The translations under genes and the position numbers were made by a program. From Mycocentrospora acerina (lineage: Eukaryota; Ascomycota; Dothideomycetes; Pleosporales): a DNA stretch of 64,000 nt. The notes beneath the pieces were generated by a model. That model was not told the DNA's origin. It saw only the letters and a list, made by a program, of their open reading frames with translations, and did no database searches. Below are positions 44,561 through 56,170 of the stretch, in pieces (positions within the stretch are counted from its first letter, which is position 1; each line of letters starts with the position of its first letter). The stretch is from assembly GCA_022701365.1 (NCBI GenBank), contig JAKUHH010000388.1, positions 1 through 64,000 on the forward strand, in the 5' to 3' direction.

Positions 44561-46236
44561 TGAGCAACTAGGGGATAAATATTGGTGGTATAAATGGCGC
44601 AGTAATGGTAAGTTGACACAACTTGAAATATTGGAAGAGATTTGTGCCGTAAGGAATTTTCTAACATGTGGCAGATAAACGCGACGCTTATTTGAATTGG
44701 CGTTCACGCACAAAGACGAGGTATGTAACTCAAAAAGATTCACTGAGTTTTATTCATTACTACATCAATTTTTAAGTAACAATACTACTAATGTTTTCAG
44801 CCTAATTGTTCCATTATTGAGTTTGCAAGACACAAGTAATCCAATGTCGTTTAGCAGAGATAACAATCACCAAGTCGCTAATGAATGACATGCGACTGTT
44901 TTATAACCAGGTTATTTGCAAATATAATGAATTTCGTCCGTTTATAGGTCACAAATTTTTGGTAGAACTACAACACTATTTGTAAGAAGAATCAATGTTC
45001 TGTTGCAACAAAAGGACCGAGGTCCTATTATTATAGGCTCTACACAACTCAAAGTTTGTAGCATCAGGTCCTTGGTAGTGATTGACGTAAATTCATTCTT
45101 GAGAAGTATGTTACCTTAGGCCGATATTCTCTTCCATACTTCTCACGTCAATTCATGCTAATGCACCGCTGACTACCAATACAATCCTTTTCCAAATGGC
45201 CCTTCCATCCAGCCATAGTACCGACCACAAGACTTGTGGACAAGAACAACCTAGCAGGTCTACTTCCAACTACAAAATAAAGTGACAAGATCTTAACGAT
45301 TATAAGCTTCTGTATAACTTTAAACTCTTGATAACTAAAAAAGAGATTGATACTAAAAGTTGTGGCAAAAGGGTAATTATAACGCCGATTCTACAGACAT
45401 CGATATAACATCTCCCTTAGGCCTTATGGGAGTGCTTTAGTGGGAACAAACTTAAACCTCTCTCTATAATTTCTTTTGCCTTTTTGTCTCATCTGTACAC
45501 ATTATCTGCCTAGAGGAGCTAGACTGTCAGCCAGGACTCATGTACTATCACGTGTTTATGAGCAGGTGAGCACCTAGCGCCTATACAGTCTCCAAGTTCT
45601 TCACTCCTAATGGTACAACAAGTTTCTCCTAATGATTCCATCACATCTTACTCTACAGCTAGGACTTGGAGCAATAGGGAAACTATTCTCTAATCCTACT
45701 AGTCCTGTATTATTGACAAAGAAAAATATCTCTCATTAGATCCAGTTGCTGTATTTTTAAATAACTTAGATGTAAAGGGTGTTCGAAAGGTTAAAGATTT
45801 AATGTTAGGACTAAGGCCGAATGAGTCCGAACTCTAAAGGAACAGCTTTAGCAAGCAGTGCTAGTAGTATGGATACGTCAAGCGCAATTTAGATGATTGT
45901 TAGACTGTGTTGTTACAAACAATGCAAAGCGGAACTGGTTTTTAGCGTTTAAGTATTTTGACTTAAAACTGTCACTTTTACTTAAAGATTGAATTGACCA
46001 AGGTTTATGCTAAACTCTGCTTCTTAAATACAAAAATTTCTAAATTCCAAGCACCTTTCTAAAGACTCCGTGCTAATACTAAAGCTTACTTACTAGTTAC
46101 CCAGTGAAAATGCTCAGTCTGACATCTATCACGTTTAACCATAAAAACCTAAGTTTTGTTAGATATTGCTACCACTGAGAGTCTGCAAACAGAAACTAAC
46201 AGTCTTTTAAACTTTCAGTAGAAATGCACCAGAGCT
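44561..46236. other. AT-rich, repeat-like spacer
   Basis: No gene recognised. The sequence is AT-rich with frequent TTA/TAA/TAG, consistent with old transposon remnants altered by C-to-T mutation, and contains the imperfect inverted repeat at 45073-45178. Confidence 0.45.
45073..45178. repeat. Imperfect inverted repeat
   Basis: The left arm (about 45073-45110: TGGTAGTGATTGACG...GAGAAGTATG) and right arm (about 45135-45178, read in reverse: CATACTTCTCACGTCAATT...ACTACCA) are inverted copies with several mismatches and an insertion. They surround a 24-bp loop and could form a hairpin or be a miniature element remnant. Confidence 0.5.
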
Positions 46237-46521
46237 CTACTTAGGGCAACCAATCCCCCATCCAGTCTTCGGATCGCAGCAGTTGGCGCTGCATGAGGCC
46301 ACAACGTTAGGTGGGCACAGATCTCCGTCTGCAAAGCGGATTTCTCCGCCAGTCTTAGTACCTGGGATTACAGTAGACCATCCATCTTGACTTGTTCGTG
46401 CCTTATTGTCGCGGAAACAGCAATTTTCGTTTGTGAATTTTACTGTGCAAGCAGCAGAAGTAGTAGTAGCAAAGATGCTAATAGCGGCAATGACCGTGGA
46501 GATGATAGTGTTGGAATGCAT
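46237..46521 (-). CDS. Small secreted cysteine-rich protein SSP-A (94 aa)
   Basis: An intronless frame starting at the ATG 46519-46521. Residues 1-23 are a clear signal peptide (MHSNTIISTVIAAISIFATT...). The mature chain has eight cysteines: C-x8-CC-Phe near the start and C-x3-CC-x9-C-Pro-Lys at the end, with the motif Cys-Ser-Ala-Asn-Cys-Cys. The spacing of two CC pairs recalls hydrophobins, but the middle loop (33 residues) and the three-residue gap before the second CC do not fit either class. It shares its terminal signature with the proteins at 52532 and 54384. Secretion and disulfide bonding are inferred. A role as an effector or defence protein is possible but unproven. A TATATATAAAG promoter element lies about 150 bp upstream on the minus strand. 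Confidence 0.78.
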   Translation of the reverse strand: MHSNTIISTVIAAISIFATTTSAACTVKFTNENCCFRDNKARTSQDGWSTVIPGTKTGGEIRFADGDLCPPNVVASCSANCCDPKTGWGIGCPK

Positions 46522-48840
46522 GTTAGCGAGGTTGGTGAAGTGGAAGTGAGGCTTAGAAATTCTTTAAGTGAGAGTGGAAGTGAGAATGGGAGTGAAACAA
46601 ATGTAGTTGATGTTATAAATGAGAGTGGTAGTGGTAAGGAAGAATGTAGATAGGAAAAGCGCCTATCTTTATATATATTGGAAAATCTTAGTGTAACAAG
46701 TCTAACTTGCAAACAGTAATGAATCAACTTGGACACTGCTTAGAGAGCTATGACACGTGTGTTCTTTGAAGCCTAGATGCGTTAACTATCGAAGAAACTA
46801 CTAAAACAGCATGAGTTGATGTTGAACCTCAAACGCCGCTAACCCCTCTGAGTAGGTCCGATAGACACCTTGGCGATGGGCATGAAGTACAAAATAACTA
46901 AGCTTGAAACGCTCATGTGCCAAGCTGTGCACCTATTCAGTACTTCATACCCATCGCCAAGTTCATTATCGTGACTGTACGCTTAAGGCGCATATTTGCA
47001 TAATGCATACTCTAGCACAAAAAGAGTTGCCATCAGCTTTAACAGCTGCACACTTTGATATATTGTGCTAAATAATTATGTACAGCGTAGAGTTAGACTT
47101 AAGAAATAGGTATATAAGCATTGTCTTCTCTCCTTATCAATTCTTCGATATTGTGCATTAACAGCGTGAGACTCTTAACAAGGACTAAAGCTTCAAGTGA
47201 AGCGTCTGCTTCACAAGAATAATTACAACAGGCACACAGTTAAATAAATATGAACATTCACATGTTCGTCATGTTTGGTTTTAAACGTAATGCTTGCTCG
47301 TATGAAATCAAAGAAAGCCCATTCTGAGTTAATGGGTGACGTAGACATTTACTATTCAATGGTACAGACACAGAATGTATTTATAATCATGCTTAATGAG
47401 TCTGAGAACAAATGAAATACAAAAGACTCACCACTAAATTAATGGCGTAATGACGTGCATAGGAAGTTGTTTCATAGTCTTTATTTGGTAGATTTACCGT
47501 TCTGTGTTTAATACCAAGCCGGACGGTCTAGGGCGTCCCATGTATTAAGCTAGTGCAGATCTCATGGGAAGTGTAAAATGTATATGCCAGAGAAATTCCA
47601 CGTGTACCAGATGATACCGCTAGAAAGTGAAAACTTAGCGTCCCAATACCTCGTATTACGTCGGATAGTCAAACAATGATGAGAAATTTCCAAAAAAGGA
47701 GAGCTTCGGTCACAGACGCCAGACCAGTTTCATGTAGTAGGCAAAACACGCATGTATCAAATGTCTCACCAATGCCTCTTTACGATTTTTGTTTGACAAA
47801 CTTCATAAAACTGCGTGGTTACAAGAAATCTAAGGAAAGATAATTCGATTTAAAAGTCATTTCATCATATCGGTACAAGCACGTTTAGGCTTACATGGTG
47901 CTTATGCTCGCTGTTGTTTCCTCCGAAGACGAGACAAGTGAGCCATAAAGTTGGTTTCTTTAGTGTAATATGGAGAGATTAACTTAATGCATTTGGTGAA
48001 GTCTAGAGTAAGTATCGAAGCATGGCCTTTGTCTTGCTTAAGATGCAATCCCAGAGGTAATTATGCATGTTCAAGTACCGTAGCACCCTTCTTGATGCGT
48101 CCAGACCGTTTCGTGCACCTAGGATCATGCGAAATGTAAATGAAACGTGGCTGGTGCGGTGTTTACCATACAAGCGAAGGGACGTGCGTAGGTAGGCTAG
48201 ACCCACAAGTTTCAGTAGTGAGGATTACCAGAACTGCGACCACAAGTTCTACCACATCGGGCCGTACATAGAACTTAGACTGCTCATGTTCATTGTGAGT
48301 CTGATCAATTTAGAGAGACCTGAGGACATTGAATGTACGTATTAGCCAAGTGACAGGTACACAATAAGTTATTAACACACAATCAATTCTGGTATCAAAT
48401 CGCAAAATAATACGTGAGATAACGACCGAAGTGTATGATCGGGGGGGTTTTTTTTAAAATAAAACCCTACCTACCTTCGTAGATCCACGGGAAATCAGAT
48501 GGGGCTTGGCAGAGGCTTGGCAGGTTCGTAATCTGGAACAGGTCAAGACTACACACTTACATTGAGCGCGATTATGGTTACAGAACATCTTTGACTATAA
48601 CTCAACAAACTCTAAGAAGGGCCTAATATAAAATCGCTAGCTTCAGACGCTGCCATACTATGTTGATCGGTTCTGTATAAAGGGTAAGGAGATTCCGCAG
48701 AGAGTTTGTTTCCTATCCATCATCACATTCACTTAACACTCACTTTCATTAACAACATCACTTTCGTTTGAAAACACACTCATTTTACAACCATTTCAAT
48801 AAATCTATCAACATCTCAAATTCTTCACCTATCTTTCAAG
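46522..48840. other. Spacer with purine-rich tract and inverted repeat
   Basis: The first 130 bp upstream of SSP-A is an imperfect GAGAGTGGAAGTGAGA-type purine tract (46540-46640), probably its 5-prime UTR. The inverted repeat at 46869-46961 follows. The rest has no recognisable gene. The right end contains the pectate lyase promoter, with TATAAAG at 48676. Confidence 0.5.
46869..46961. repeat. 22-bp inverted repeat with 49-bp loop
   Basis: CTTGGCGATGGGCATGAAGT (46869 onward) and its reverse complement form arms of 22 bp, 46869-46890 and 46940-46961, with a single mismatch. It could be a miniature transposon remnant or a hairpin. No flanking target-site duplication is obvious. Confidence 0.7.
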
Positions 48841-49644
48841 ATGCAGCTCCTCACTGTCGCTCTCTTTGCTGGTCTCTCTGCCGCTCAGTTCAAGGTTCCT
48901 GCCGCTATTGGCCAGATGAGTGGTCTTCCTGCCAGCTGTATTCCTAAGATTGTCGGAAACGTCCACACGTTCAGCGAAGTCTGCGTCATCCCCAAAGGTA
49001 CCGTTGCCGACCTCGGTTTCCGCCAGTTCGGTCGTGGCGTCGCCTGCCCACCCAAGCCCAAGGACACTGGTACTGAACACGCCGTTTTTTCCCTTCAGGA
49101 GGGTGCTACCCTTCTGAACGCTGTCATTGGCGGTGATGCGGTTGAGGGTGTTCACTGCCTTGGCAAGTGCACTGTCAAGAACGTGTGGTTCCCTGCAGTT
49201 TGCGAAGATGCCATCTCTGCACTCGGTGTTGGCGATGTCTTAATCGAGGGAGGGGGAGCCCAAAATGCTGAAGATAAGGTGGTTCAGCATAATCACAAGG
49301 GCACAGTGACTATCAAGGGCTATACTCTGAACAACGTCGGCAAGCTCTACAGGTCATGCGGCGATTGCACTGACAATGAGAAGAAGTCTCCTCGCCACGT
49401 TATTGTTCAGGGTGTTACAGCTACTAATGTTAACTCTGATCTTGTTGGCATTAACTTCAACTTTGGCGACACTGCAACTATCAGCAATGTATGCGGAACC
49501 ATTAAGGGCGAGATGTGCCAGCAGTACACAGGACTCAACAAGGTTCCAGGAGGCCCTGACAGCCCCCCAGACCCCAAGAACGGCAAGGCTATGTGCCGTG
49601 GTGCACAAGGTGCGCTTGTCAAGGGCGCTACTCCCCGCTGCTAA
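48841..49644 (+). CDS. Secreted pectate lyase, PL3 family (267 aa)
   Basis: A single exon with a 15-16-residue signal peptide (MQLLTVALFAGLSAAQ). The mature enzyme matches polysaccharide lyase family 3: HCLGKCTVKNVWFPAVCEDA, then IEGGGAQNAEDKVVQHN, GTVTIKGYTLNNVGKLYRS and CGDC, and a late cysteine-rich part. PL3 enzymes are calcium-dependent right-handed beta-helix lyases that cut de-esterified pectin by beta-elimination outside the cell, typical of plant-degrading fungi. A region of extra residues (PDSPPDPKNGKAMCRGAQG) near the C-terminus is usual in the family. A TATA box lies about 165 bp upstream. It is one of few intact genes in this AT-rich half and sits between small secreted protein genes. 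Confidence 0.94.
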   Translation: MQLLTVALFAGLSAAQFKVPAAIGQMSGLPASCIPKIVGNVHTFSEVCVIPKGTVADLGFRQFGRGVACPPKPKDTGTEHAVFSLQEGATLLNAVIGGDAVEGVHCLGKCTVKNVWFPAVCEDAISALGVGDVLIEGGGAQNAEDKVVQHNHKGTVTIKGYTLNNVGKLYRSCGDCTDNEKKSPRHVIVQGVTATNVNSDLVGINFNFGDTATISNVCGTIKGEMCQQYTGLNKVPGGPDSPPDPKNGKAMCRGAQGALVKGATPRC

Positions 49645-52531
49645 TTTTTGTACTCGGGCTATGCAAAAAAAAGATGTTTTTAAAAGGGGTGTTAGAAGAA
49701 GAATTACTTGTCAAGGAGAAATTTTTAGATCGGATTGTTATAGGTCTGGCGTTTAAGTTGTCAAGTTTATAGATTAAATCAAGTCACTCATTTAGTGTTA
49801 AAAATTCGTCTTTGACAGTCATACGATCATCACTCACTCAAGTGTCAGCCGCCACAAACTTACTTTAGCTTTACTTCTGCATCTCTCTAAATTAGCCACT
49901 AATATTTTTACTTTTCTAATACAGAAATAGAGGCAAGTGTTATAAACAACTAATAAGTGACAGTGGGGACATGTAACTACCAGATGTCGGAGAAAGTTCT
50001 TTGTGTCTAGCCTGCTCCAATCATGTAGAACCTGGAAGCTAGTGCAAGGCAAAATTTAATCTGTCTCAAGATCGTAGTTTGATTTGTATTGCAAAATTTT
50101 ATACATCTTCTACAATCAAATACTCAATTGTATTGTGGTTATCAGTTGGCAGCCTACACTCGTATATAATCACGTGTGAGGACGTAAATGCCCAGCGTCT
50201 CCTTAAACTACACGCTAAATAACAAACATAATGTTTTTTCACCTGTTTACTAACACCTTACTAAAGAATTAAGTAAAAAGAGTACAGAATGCTTAAATAT
50301 AAAGAAATCATTAATGCTATTGAGAAAACCGGAGTGCAAAATAGTAGGTTCTTATACCGTTAATTACACGTCTTAAATCTGTACGATTACTTTTTCTTGA
50401 ATTTCTTGTGCTTTTCAAGGCAAACTAAAGATTCATATTTTCTATTTATAAAAGAAAATATTAAAGTAAGATAGTAGGTTCGTTTACAAAGGTAAACTAT
50501 TATGTTTGCGAGTACCAAGTGCCTATATTGTCTCCTAGTCCTACAACCCTGATAAACTATAAATCTCTTCTTTACTATTCTCACGAGCATTTTTAATCCA
50601 ACAAATTTAAAGTCTTTACTTGTAATTATGTTTTAAGATTCAAATAGAATACTCTTTTCAATCTTAGCCAACTACTTAGCCCATCTGTCCACAAAAGTAC
50701 AGTGATTAGCGTTTTTTTTTAGCTCACACTACTACTTCTATACATTAGGTTAGGATCTAAGAAATATAACAAAAGCTGCTTACTAAAAATACTCCAAACA
50801 AATTAGCTTGCAGAAACATTTAGAGAAAAAAAGTTAGAATAGAAAAGAAAGAATACATTACGCTGATCTGGAATGCAACACAGAATATTAGATAAAATAA
50901 GCTATGAATCTTGGATCTCTATTTCTAACTATTAGAGTAATATTTATGTCTATTAGTCCTTTCAATAAGATTTCTCTCAAAAAGAATTTACATTCTAGTT
51001 GTTAAATGATGTGCAATATTAAAAATAACAATTTGACACTACTTAAGAACTCTTTTGCTCTTCTTTGCCTACCTATTAGTTTCGCATTGCACACTGCAAA
51101 TTTCAGCAGAGTTGATTACTTGCTGCGGAGATTAGATTTGCCTAAATTTCTTGCTTGTGCATCAGTCAAAGTTATCACAGCTCAAACATTAGTTCTAGAT
51201 TTACTTTCCTAGAATAAGATTCAATCTCAACCCATTTAATTGAAGTTAATTCTCATTTCTCGCTTGCTAATATAAACCAAATATGGGGTATTGCATCGAA
51301 TTGGTGCCTAGGCATAAGATCAAACTTTTGCTCTTACGAGCCTAAACGCGTAAGAGTATTTACGAGCACATTTTAGCAGACAACCACTACGTACAAATTA
51401 AAGAAGATAAGTTCATCTTCTTGCACATCTTCAGTCACAGCTCTGCAAGAAGAATGATACTTGTAGACTGATGTCCTCGCAATACACTGCATGTACCTGC
51501 TACTTGCTTAAAAACCTATCTCATGACACTGTGTGGGCACACTGTCTGCAATGAATATGGGGACCGCGTTAGGAGTGTAAAGAGAGCGCTTTCCACAAAT
51601 TCTCAAAATTGAAATTTAACACTACACTTCTACTTGTTAACAAAAGAATATAGGCTAAGTAGCCTAACATGCGCAATGTCTGTTCACATGTAAAGATGTC
51701 TTGAAGAATCGGTTCTTATAGCTAGAACTACAATACTCCAACTCGCCGATCTTTAATCAATCAACTGATTCAACAATGTCAGATCAAGCATCCTGCTTGC
51801 AACACCTTTCAGTATGCACCAACACTATATATTAAACGTTACCAACTTAAGTGTTACACTTAGGCTTCAGTTACAGACCTTTCAATTGCTTGGACAACAA
51901 ATAGGTCCGATTATTGCTAAACCATAAATCAAGGAAGCTTTTGAGAATTAAATTCTACTCAGTTCAATTCTTCAATAATTAAAAAACCTATCAAAGCTCC
52001 AACTTTGTCTTGATCACGATGAACTAAGCTCATGGTCAGTTGTTAGCGAACAAGCTATCCTCCTTCCTATCATACAGCTGTCCAAATCTTAAAACATAAA
52101 ACTTTCTGTAATACTGCCTAAGCTGTATCTAAAGTTTGAGGACTAACATAGAAACTTTATAAAAGGGAAAGCCGAAGACTTTGATTTGCATTGTAATTTA
52201 CGGCAACGAAATCACGTCGGGAAAACCAGTCAGGGTGATTTACAGGTGGTGTTCAAACCATTTTTTTACTTTTGATAGTTAATGTTCACTTTTTGTCTGT
52301 GTCAAAAGAAGAAATTGAGGAAGAAGAGTAAACATAGTGAAGGGTTGGCATACATGTAAAAAGCCTAGTTCACGAGATAAAACGGGCCACATAGCAAAGT
52401 ACAACTGTTAATTTAAATCTTTAGGTTTTGTAACATGTAACTTGAAATTTTTTCAAATTAGAGTTTGAACAATTGCCTTCTAATTCGCTGTGTCCCTAAA
52501 AAGCCAACTCACCACATTCTTTGCACCTGAG
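49645..52531. other. AT-rich spacer, likely decayed repeat
   Basis: About 2.9 kb of very AT-rich sequence with no coding signal beyond short frames. The piece around 50150-50300 resembles in order and wording the piece around 45530-45650 (both contain a TATAATCACGTGT/ACTATCACGTGT core followed by AGCGTCT/AGCGCCT), which suggests two diverged copies of one old element. Confidence 0.4.
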
Positions 52532-52998
52532 TTACTTGCCAGGACACCCACGGCCTAGTCCAGTAGAAATGGAGCAACAGTCAGCATTCTATATGAGATA
52601 AATATTAGCAAAACTCTATTAACATTATTTTTAAGTATTATTTCAGATTCTGTTCTTACGCATTTAGTCCGAGGAATGTTGTAATCGGTAGCACAGTACT
52701 TGTGCAAAGGACAATAGATATTTCCCGGCCCGTAGCCCAACTGTCTGAAGCATGCCGCCTCGGAGGAGTAGCAGCAGTCGAATTCGTCATCGCACTTTTC
52801 GCTCGTAGAGTTAGTGTCTTGACTTTTCTTCAAAGGAGATGAATTGTTGAAAGAGGATAACAACGAATATTAACCCACATCAGCATTTAAGTCGCCAACA
52901 CCTGGGGCTTTTTGCCTGCTCTCGATTCCAGAAGTCCGGGCAAATGCTGCACCTGACAAAAGGGAAAAGATGCCAGCAGCGAACAAAATTGACTTCAT
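52532..52998 (-). CDS. Small secreted cysteine-rich protein SSP-B (103 aa)
   Basis: Three exons: 52879-52998, 52660-52794 and 52532-52588. Introns are 52795-52878 (GTGGGT donor, perfect CTAAC branch point, AAG acceptor) and 52589-52659 (GTAAGA...TAG). An alternative acceptor would start exon 2 at 52827 and give 114 residues. The first 20 residues are a signal peptide (MKSILFAAGIFSLLSGAAFA). The mature chain has ten cysteines: C-x5-CC-Tyr, four more singles, then Cys-Asn-Ala-Asp-Cys-Cys-x9-Cys-Pro-Gly-Lys. The last exon starts exactly before the Asn-Ala-Asp-Cys-Cys motif, as in the gene at 54384. A TATATAA box lies 74 bp upstream. No named family is recognised. An effector-like extracellular role is inferred. 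Confidence 0.72.
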
Positions 52999-54383
52999 GA
53001 TTTTGAACGTAAAAGAATATTCTTTGCAAGGTTGCGGATAAAATTCAACAATTTAACTTTGACAACTGATGTTATATAGCGATAGAGATCGTAAACGAAA
53101 TGGTATTATTGTTGAATTTACTTCTATACCTGCAATTATCGAGAGATTTATACAACTCTCTACCGCACCTACCAGTTCGTCCAACACTGGTGCCGGCACT
53201 CGGTGAGTTGGCAATGCCTCATGCACCCTCACAACAGCTGACATCAAAAATGGCAAGTTTCACTCAGTCATGATGTACTACAGAGAGTGCAGGTTTAGAA
53301 TTCTGCTAATTTAGTATAACCTTGTTTGAAGTGCTGTTGCACACGGGTATATCCGAAAACGAAACTCACGCGTTTTTTGAGTCCGTGTGCAAACCGGAAT
53401 GAGCTCCGTAGGATATCACTGGAACTACGATACGAAAGAGCTCGTAAACCTGACGCACTTCTCGTACTGCCGGAGGTTACCTCCGAAATGCTAAACACAT
53501 GACAATTGGACGCTTACAGCAATCTAGACACACGAAGAACATGAATACAATGTTTCACTTCAACAATGATGCAGACTAGGACTAGGCGTGTAAATAATTA
53601 ACTGTTACAGGTCTCGAAGCCTCCGATCGTTTCGTATGACTTACGCTTCTGTTCGTGTAATCCTTATTCTCAGAACTGAAAAAAGGCCAAAGAACGCATT
53701 CTACATTAATTTCAATCTATAGTCTTATTTTGAGGAAGTAGCTATTAAACTTCATATTTTGAGAGTTTACCAAACGTTTAGTGATGACATGAGCTTCAAC
53801 ATTGTCTTCCTGGCATAAGTATCGAGATAAAGACTCTTCTTTCATTAGTAATTTTTGTGATCAAACTCTGTCTCCACGTGACTTTAGATGAGTCAAAATC
53901 TCGAGCTATTGTTGTATATTTGATTAAAATTTATTGTTACAGTAGTACTACCGATAAGGAAACAATTGTAAAACGGCAGTCTGACGTTTTATCATTGTGC
54001 AAAGAGGCTAATGTATAACCCTTTGGTGAGATACCAAGTCAAACGGGAGTTGCAAAGTTGAACTATGGTAATTCCTAGCTCGCTACGTCATTCTGTTGAA
54101 AATCTGTGACAAGGCGTTGACAAGCACAGCCCCACCGCTGTGCCGGCGTTTTGTGAGCATATTCCGGCTGTTGATTAAAGGAGAACTTGTGATGTTTAGA
54201 AACAACAATATCAAAGCGGAAAGTGTATAAAGTAAATGCTGAATACCAGCCATTTGCATTCAAATCCTCTCAATCCAAACCATCAATATTTATTCAACAG
54301 CGACATTTTTACGTTCTCGCAATATTGTTAATCACAAAGTACTTCTATCAACTATCGAAGTTACCCTCCAATCTGTTTTCAAG
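52999..54383. promoter_or_regulatory. Divergent region between SSP-B and SSP-C
   Basis: About 1.4 kb separating the head-to-head genes SSP-B (-) and SSP-C (+). TATA elements lie at 53072-53078 (for SSP-B, minus strand) and 54226-54232 (for SSP-C). Two open frames on the minus strand (53053-53256 and 53295-53498) have no recognised family. Confidence 0.5.
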
Positions 54384-54811
54384 ATGCAGCTCTTTACAAC
54401 CATCTTCTTTACCACCTTCGCCGTCTCTGTCAACGCTGCCGTACGTCTCCCCTAACAATCCCAAAGTCATGTAAAACTCCTTCGTACAAACACTAACTTC
54501 ATTTCAAGTGCATGATTGCGGGCAGCATTGACCCTAACTGTTGCTGGGGTGGCAAAGACAATGTCGACGCCTGCAATCGGCAGGGTGCATGCAATGTCGC
54601 AGGAGACACTGAGAATTACTGTGCTAAGTTTGACATAACTCCCGCGCAATGTGTAAGCTCGAAACCCAATCAAATAGCCCTTCGCAAAGCCCGATTTTCT
54701 GACTTCTGGCAGGATGCTGATTGCTGCGACACTCGTACAAAGACGGGCAAGCCGTGTCCAAAGGGAAGAAATGCTTGTGATCGCAAGACTGGTTGCCCCT
54801 ACAGAATTTGA
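54384..54811 (+). CDS. Small secreted cysteine-rich protein SSP-C (99 aa)
   Basis: Three exons: 54384-54440, 54509-54652 and 54713-54811. The first intron ends in AAG after a CACTAAC branch point. The second (GTAAGC...TTCTGAC...CAG) could be read through, but removing it aligns the protein with SSP-B, so I keep it. The signal peptide is residues 1-19 (MQLFTTIFFTTFAVSVNAA). The mature chain has twelve cysteines: C-x9-CC-Trp, singles, then Cys-Asp-Ala-Asp-Cys-Cys-x9-Cys-Pro and an extra pair in the short tail (ACDRKTGC). Both introns fall at the same places as in SSP-B: near the signal peptide end and just before the DxDCC-type motif. If the second intron is retained the protein has 119 residues. 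Function unknown. Confidence 0.75.
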
Positions 54812-56170
54812 TTCAGTAGTTTTTACTTGATATTGTTAAATTGACTGATGATATAAAGTTCTGTTTCTGCTTGTAGTTCTTTGCATAGAGGGATTGTAGT
54901 TACAGTGATAAATAATGTTACTCAAATGTCCATATAGAGCTTAAGAAATGATCCATGAAGTTCCAATTATTCTATCCTAAAAATCGTTTTTGTCGAAGAT
55001 TAGTCACTAGATTTACCACCCATTATGCGGTAGAATATGGTGGACATCAGAGTATTGATATCTGGTCGTACCAGTAGGTAAAATTGTAGAAAAGAACGCG
55101 ACAGTTACTAATACACAGCTAACAGTTGAAGCTTTCAGTCAAATATCTTGTAAAAATTAGTCCTCTCTAACTTGATATTACTTTCCTAGTTTTGCAGATT
55201 TCACCTTGACATTGCACGTTCTATTTCGAGGTTTGCTCCATCATCTCTCACGTCAAGCTTTTAGCACAAGAAAATTCAACATCTTAATTTTTTTAAAGAT
55301 GTTTAGCCATAGCTCTTTCTCGTTGAGCCAGGCAACCTACGATAAAGAACGTATGATTAGCGTTCGTTAAATACTCAGTCAAACGATTAGAACTTCAAAT
55401 TCAAAGTTAGAACAAGGTTTGTAGTTAATGTTCTGCTACTAAACAGTCCAGTTTAAGCAATACTCAAAAGACCTAGCTCAAGTAGTAATAAAAAAGGGTT
55501 CAAACGCTCATTTCTGCTTATGCTCACTCGGAAAATCTGGTAATTTTCAACTGTTTCTGTAATGCAGATAATTTTTACGACTTCATTTAATGCACAATAT
55601 CTCTCAGATAACTCTTGCTAAAATCCAAACGTGCACTACGCTTTGATTTCTTACAGAATGCGTTGGTAGCTTTCGTTGCTAGTAAGCTACTTTATTGGAC
55701 TAAAAGAATAGCTACGATGTGTAAGTAAGATGGATAAATTTTTGATAACCGCTGATCTTCAATTCATCACAATGTGAAGATATCCGCACCTATTTGAATT
55801 TGAATGTGGGCTAATGTTATCAGCCGAAGGATTAAAATGCATGACTGCGGGACTAAAAAAGCTTCGCGGTTCAAGAATACTCGATTTGTCATTCTCAATG
55901 GCAAGAATACGGATTTTCCTATCGGACATTCCGCGTCCTTAACGTCAGATTGTCAGGACAAGCATAGCATTGAGAGTACATGTGAGTCTGTGTCGTCCTT
56001 TAACCCTTATAATTAATCGGCCTCAGGCTCTTGCCCACCTAGATTGGTATTAAAAGCTCTTGTTATGTCTAAAAATGCTGTACTCCTTCTAGTGAACGTA
56101 ACTTTTTTCTATTTTGCAGTCAAATTTAAAGATCAAAGTAGATCTTCCATATTAACACAATAGCAACCAT
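54812..56170. other. AT-rich spacer without gene
   Basis: About 1.36 kb of AT-rich DNA. A 70-codon frame at 55804 has no similarity I can name. Confidence 0.45.

Noticed and set aside
46237..46521. SSP-A as a hydrophobin
   Set aside because: Eight cysteines with two CC pairs look similar, but the C5-to-CC gap is three residues and the long loop and hydrophobic pattern do not fit class I or II.
53053..53498. Two minus-strand frames between SSP-B and SSP-C
   Set aside because: No signal peptide, no motif. More likely spacer or decayed sequence.
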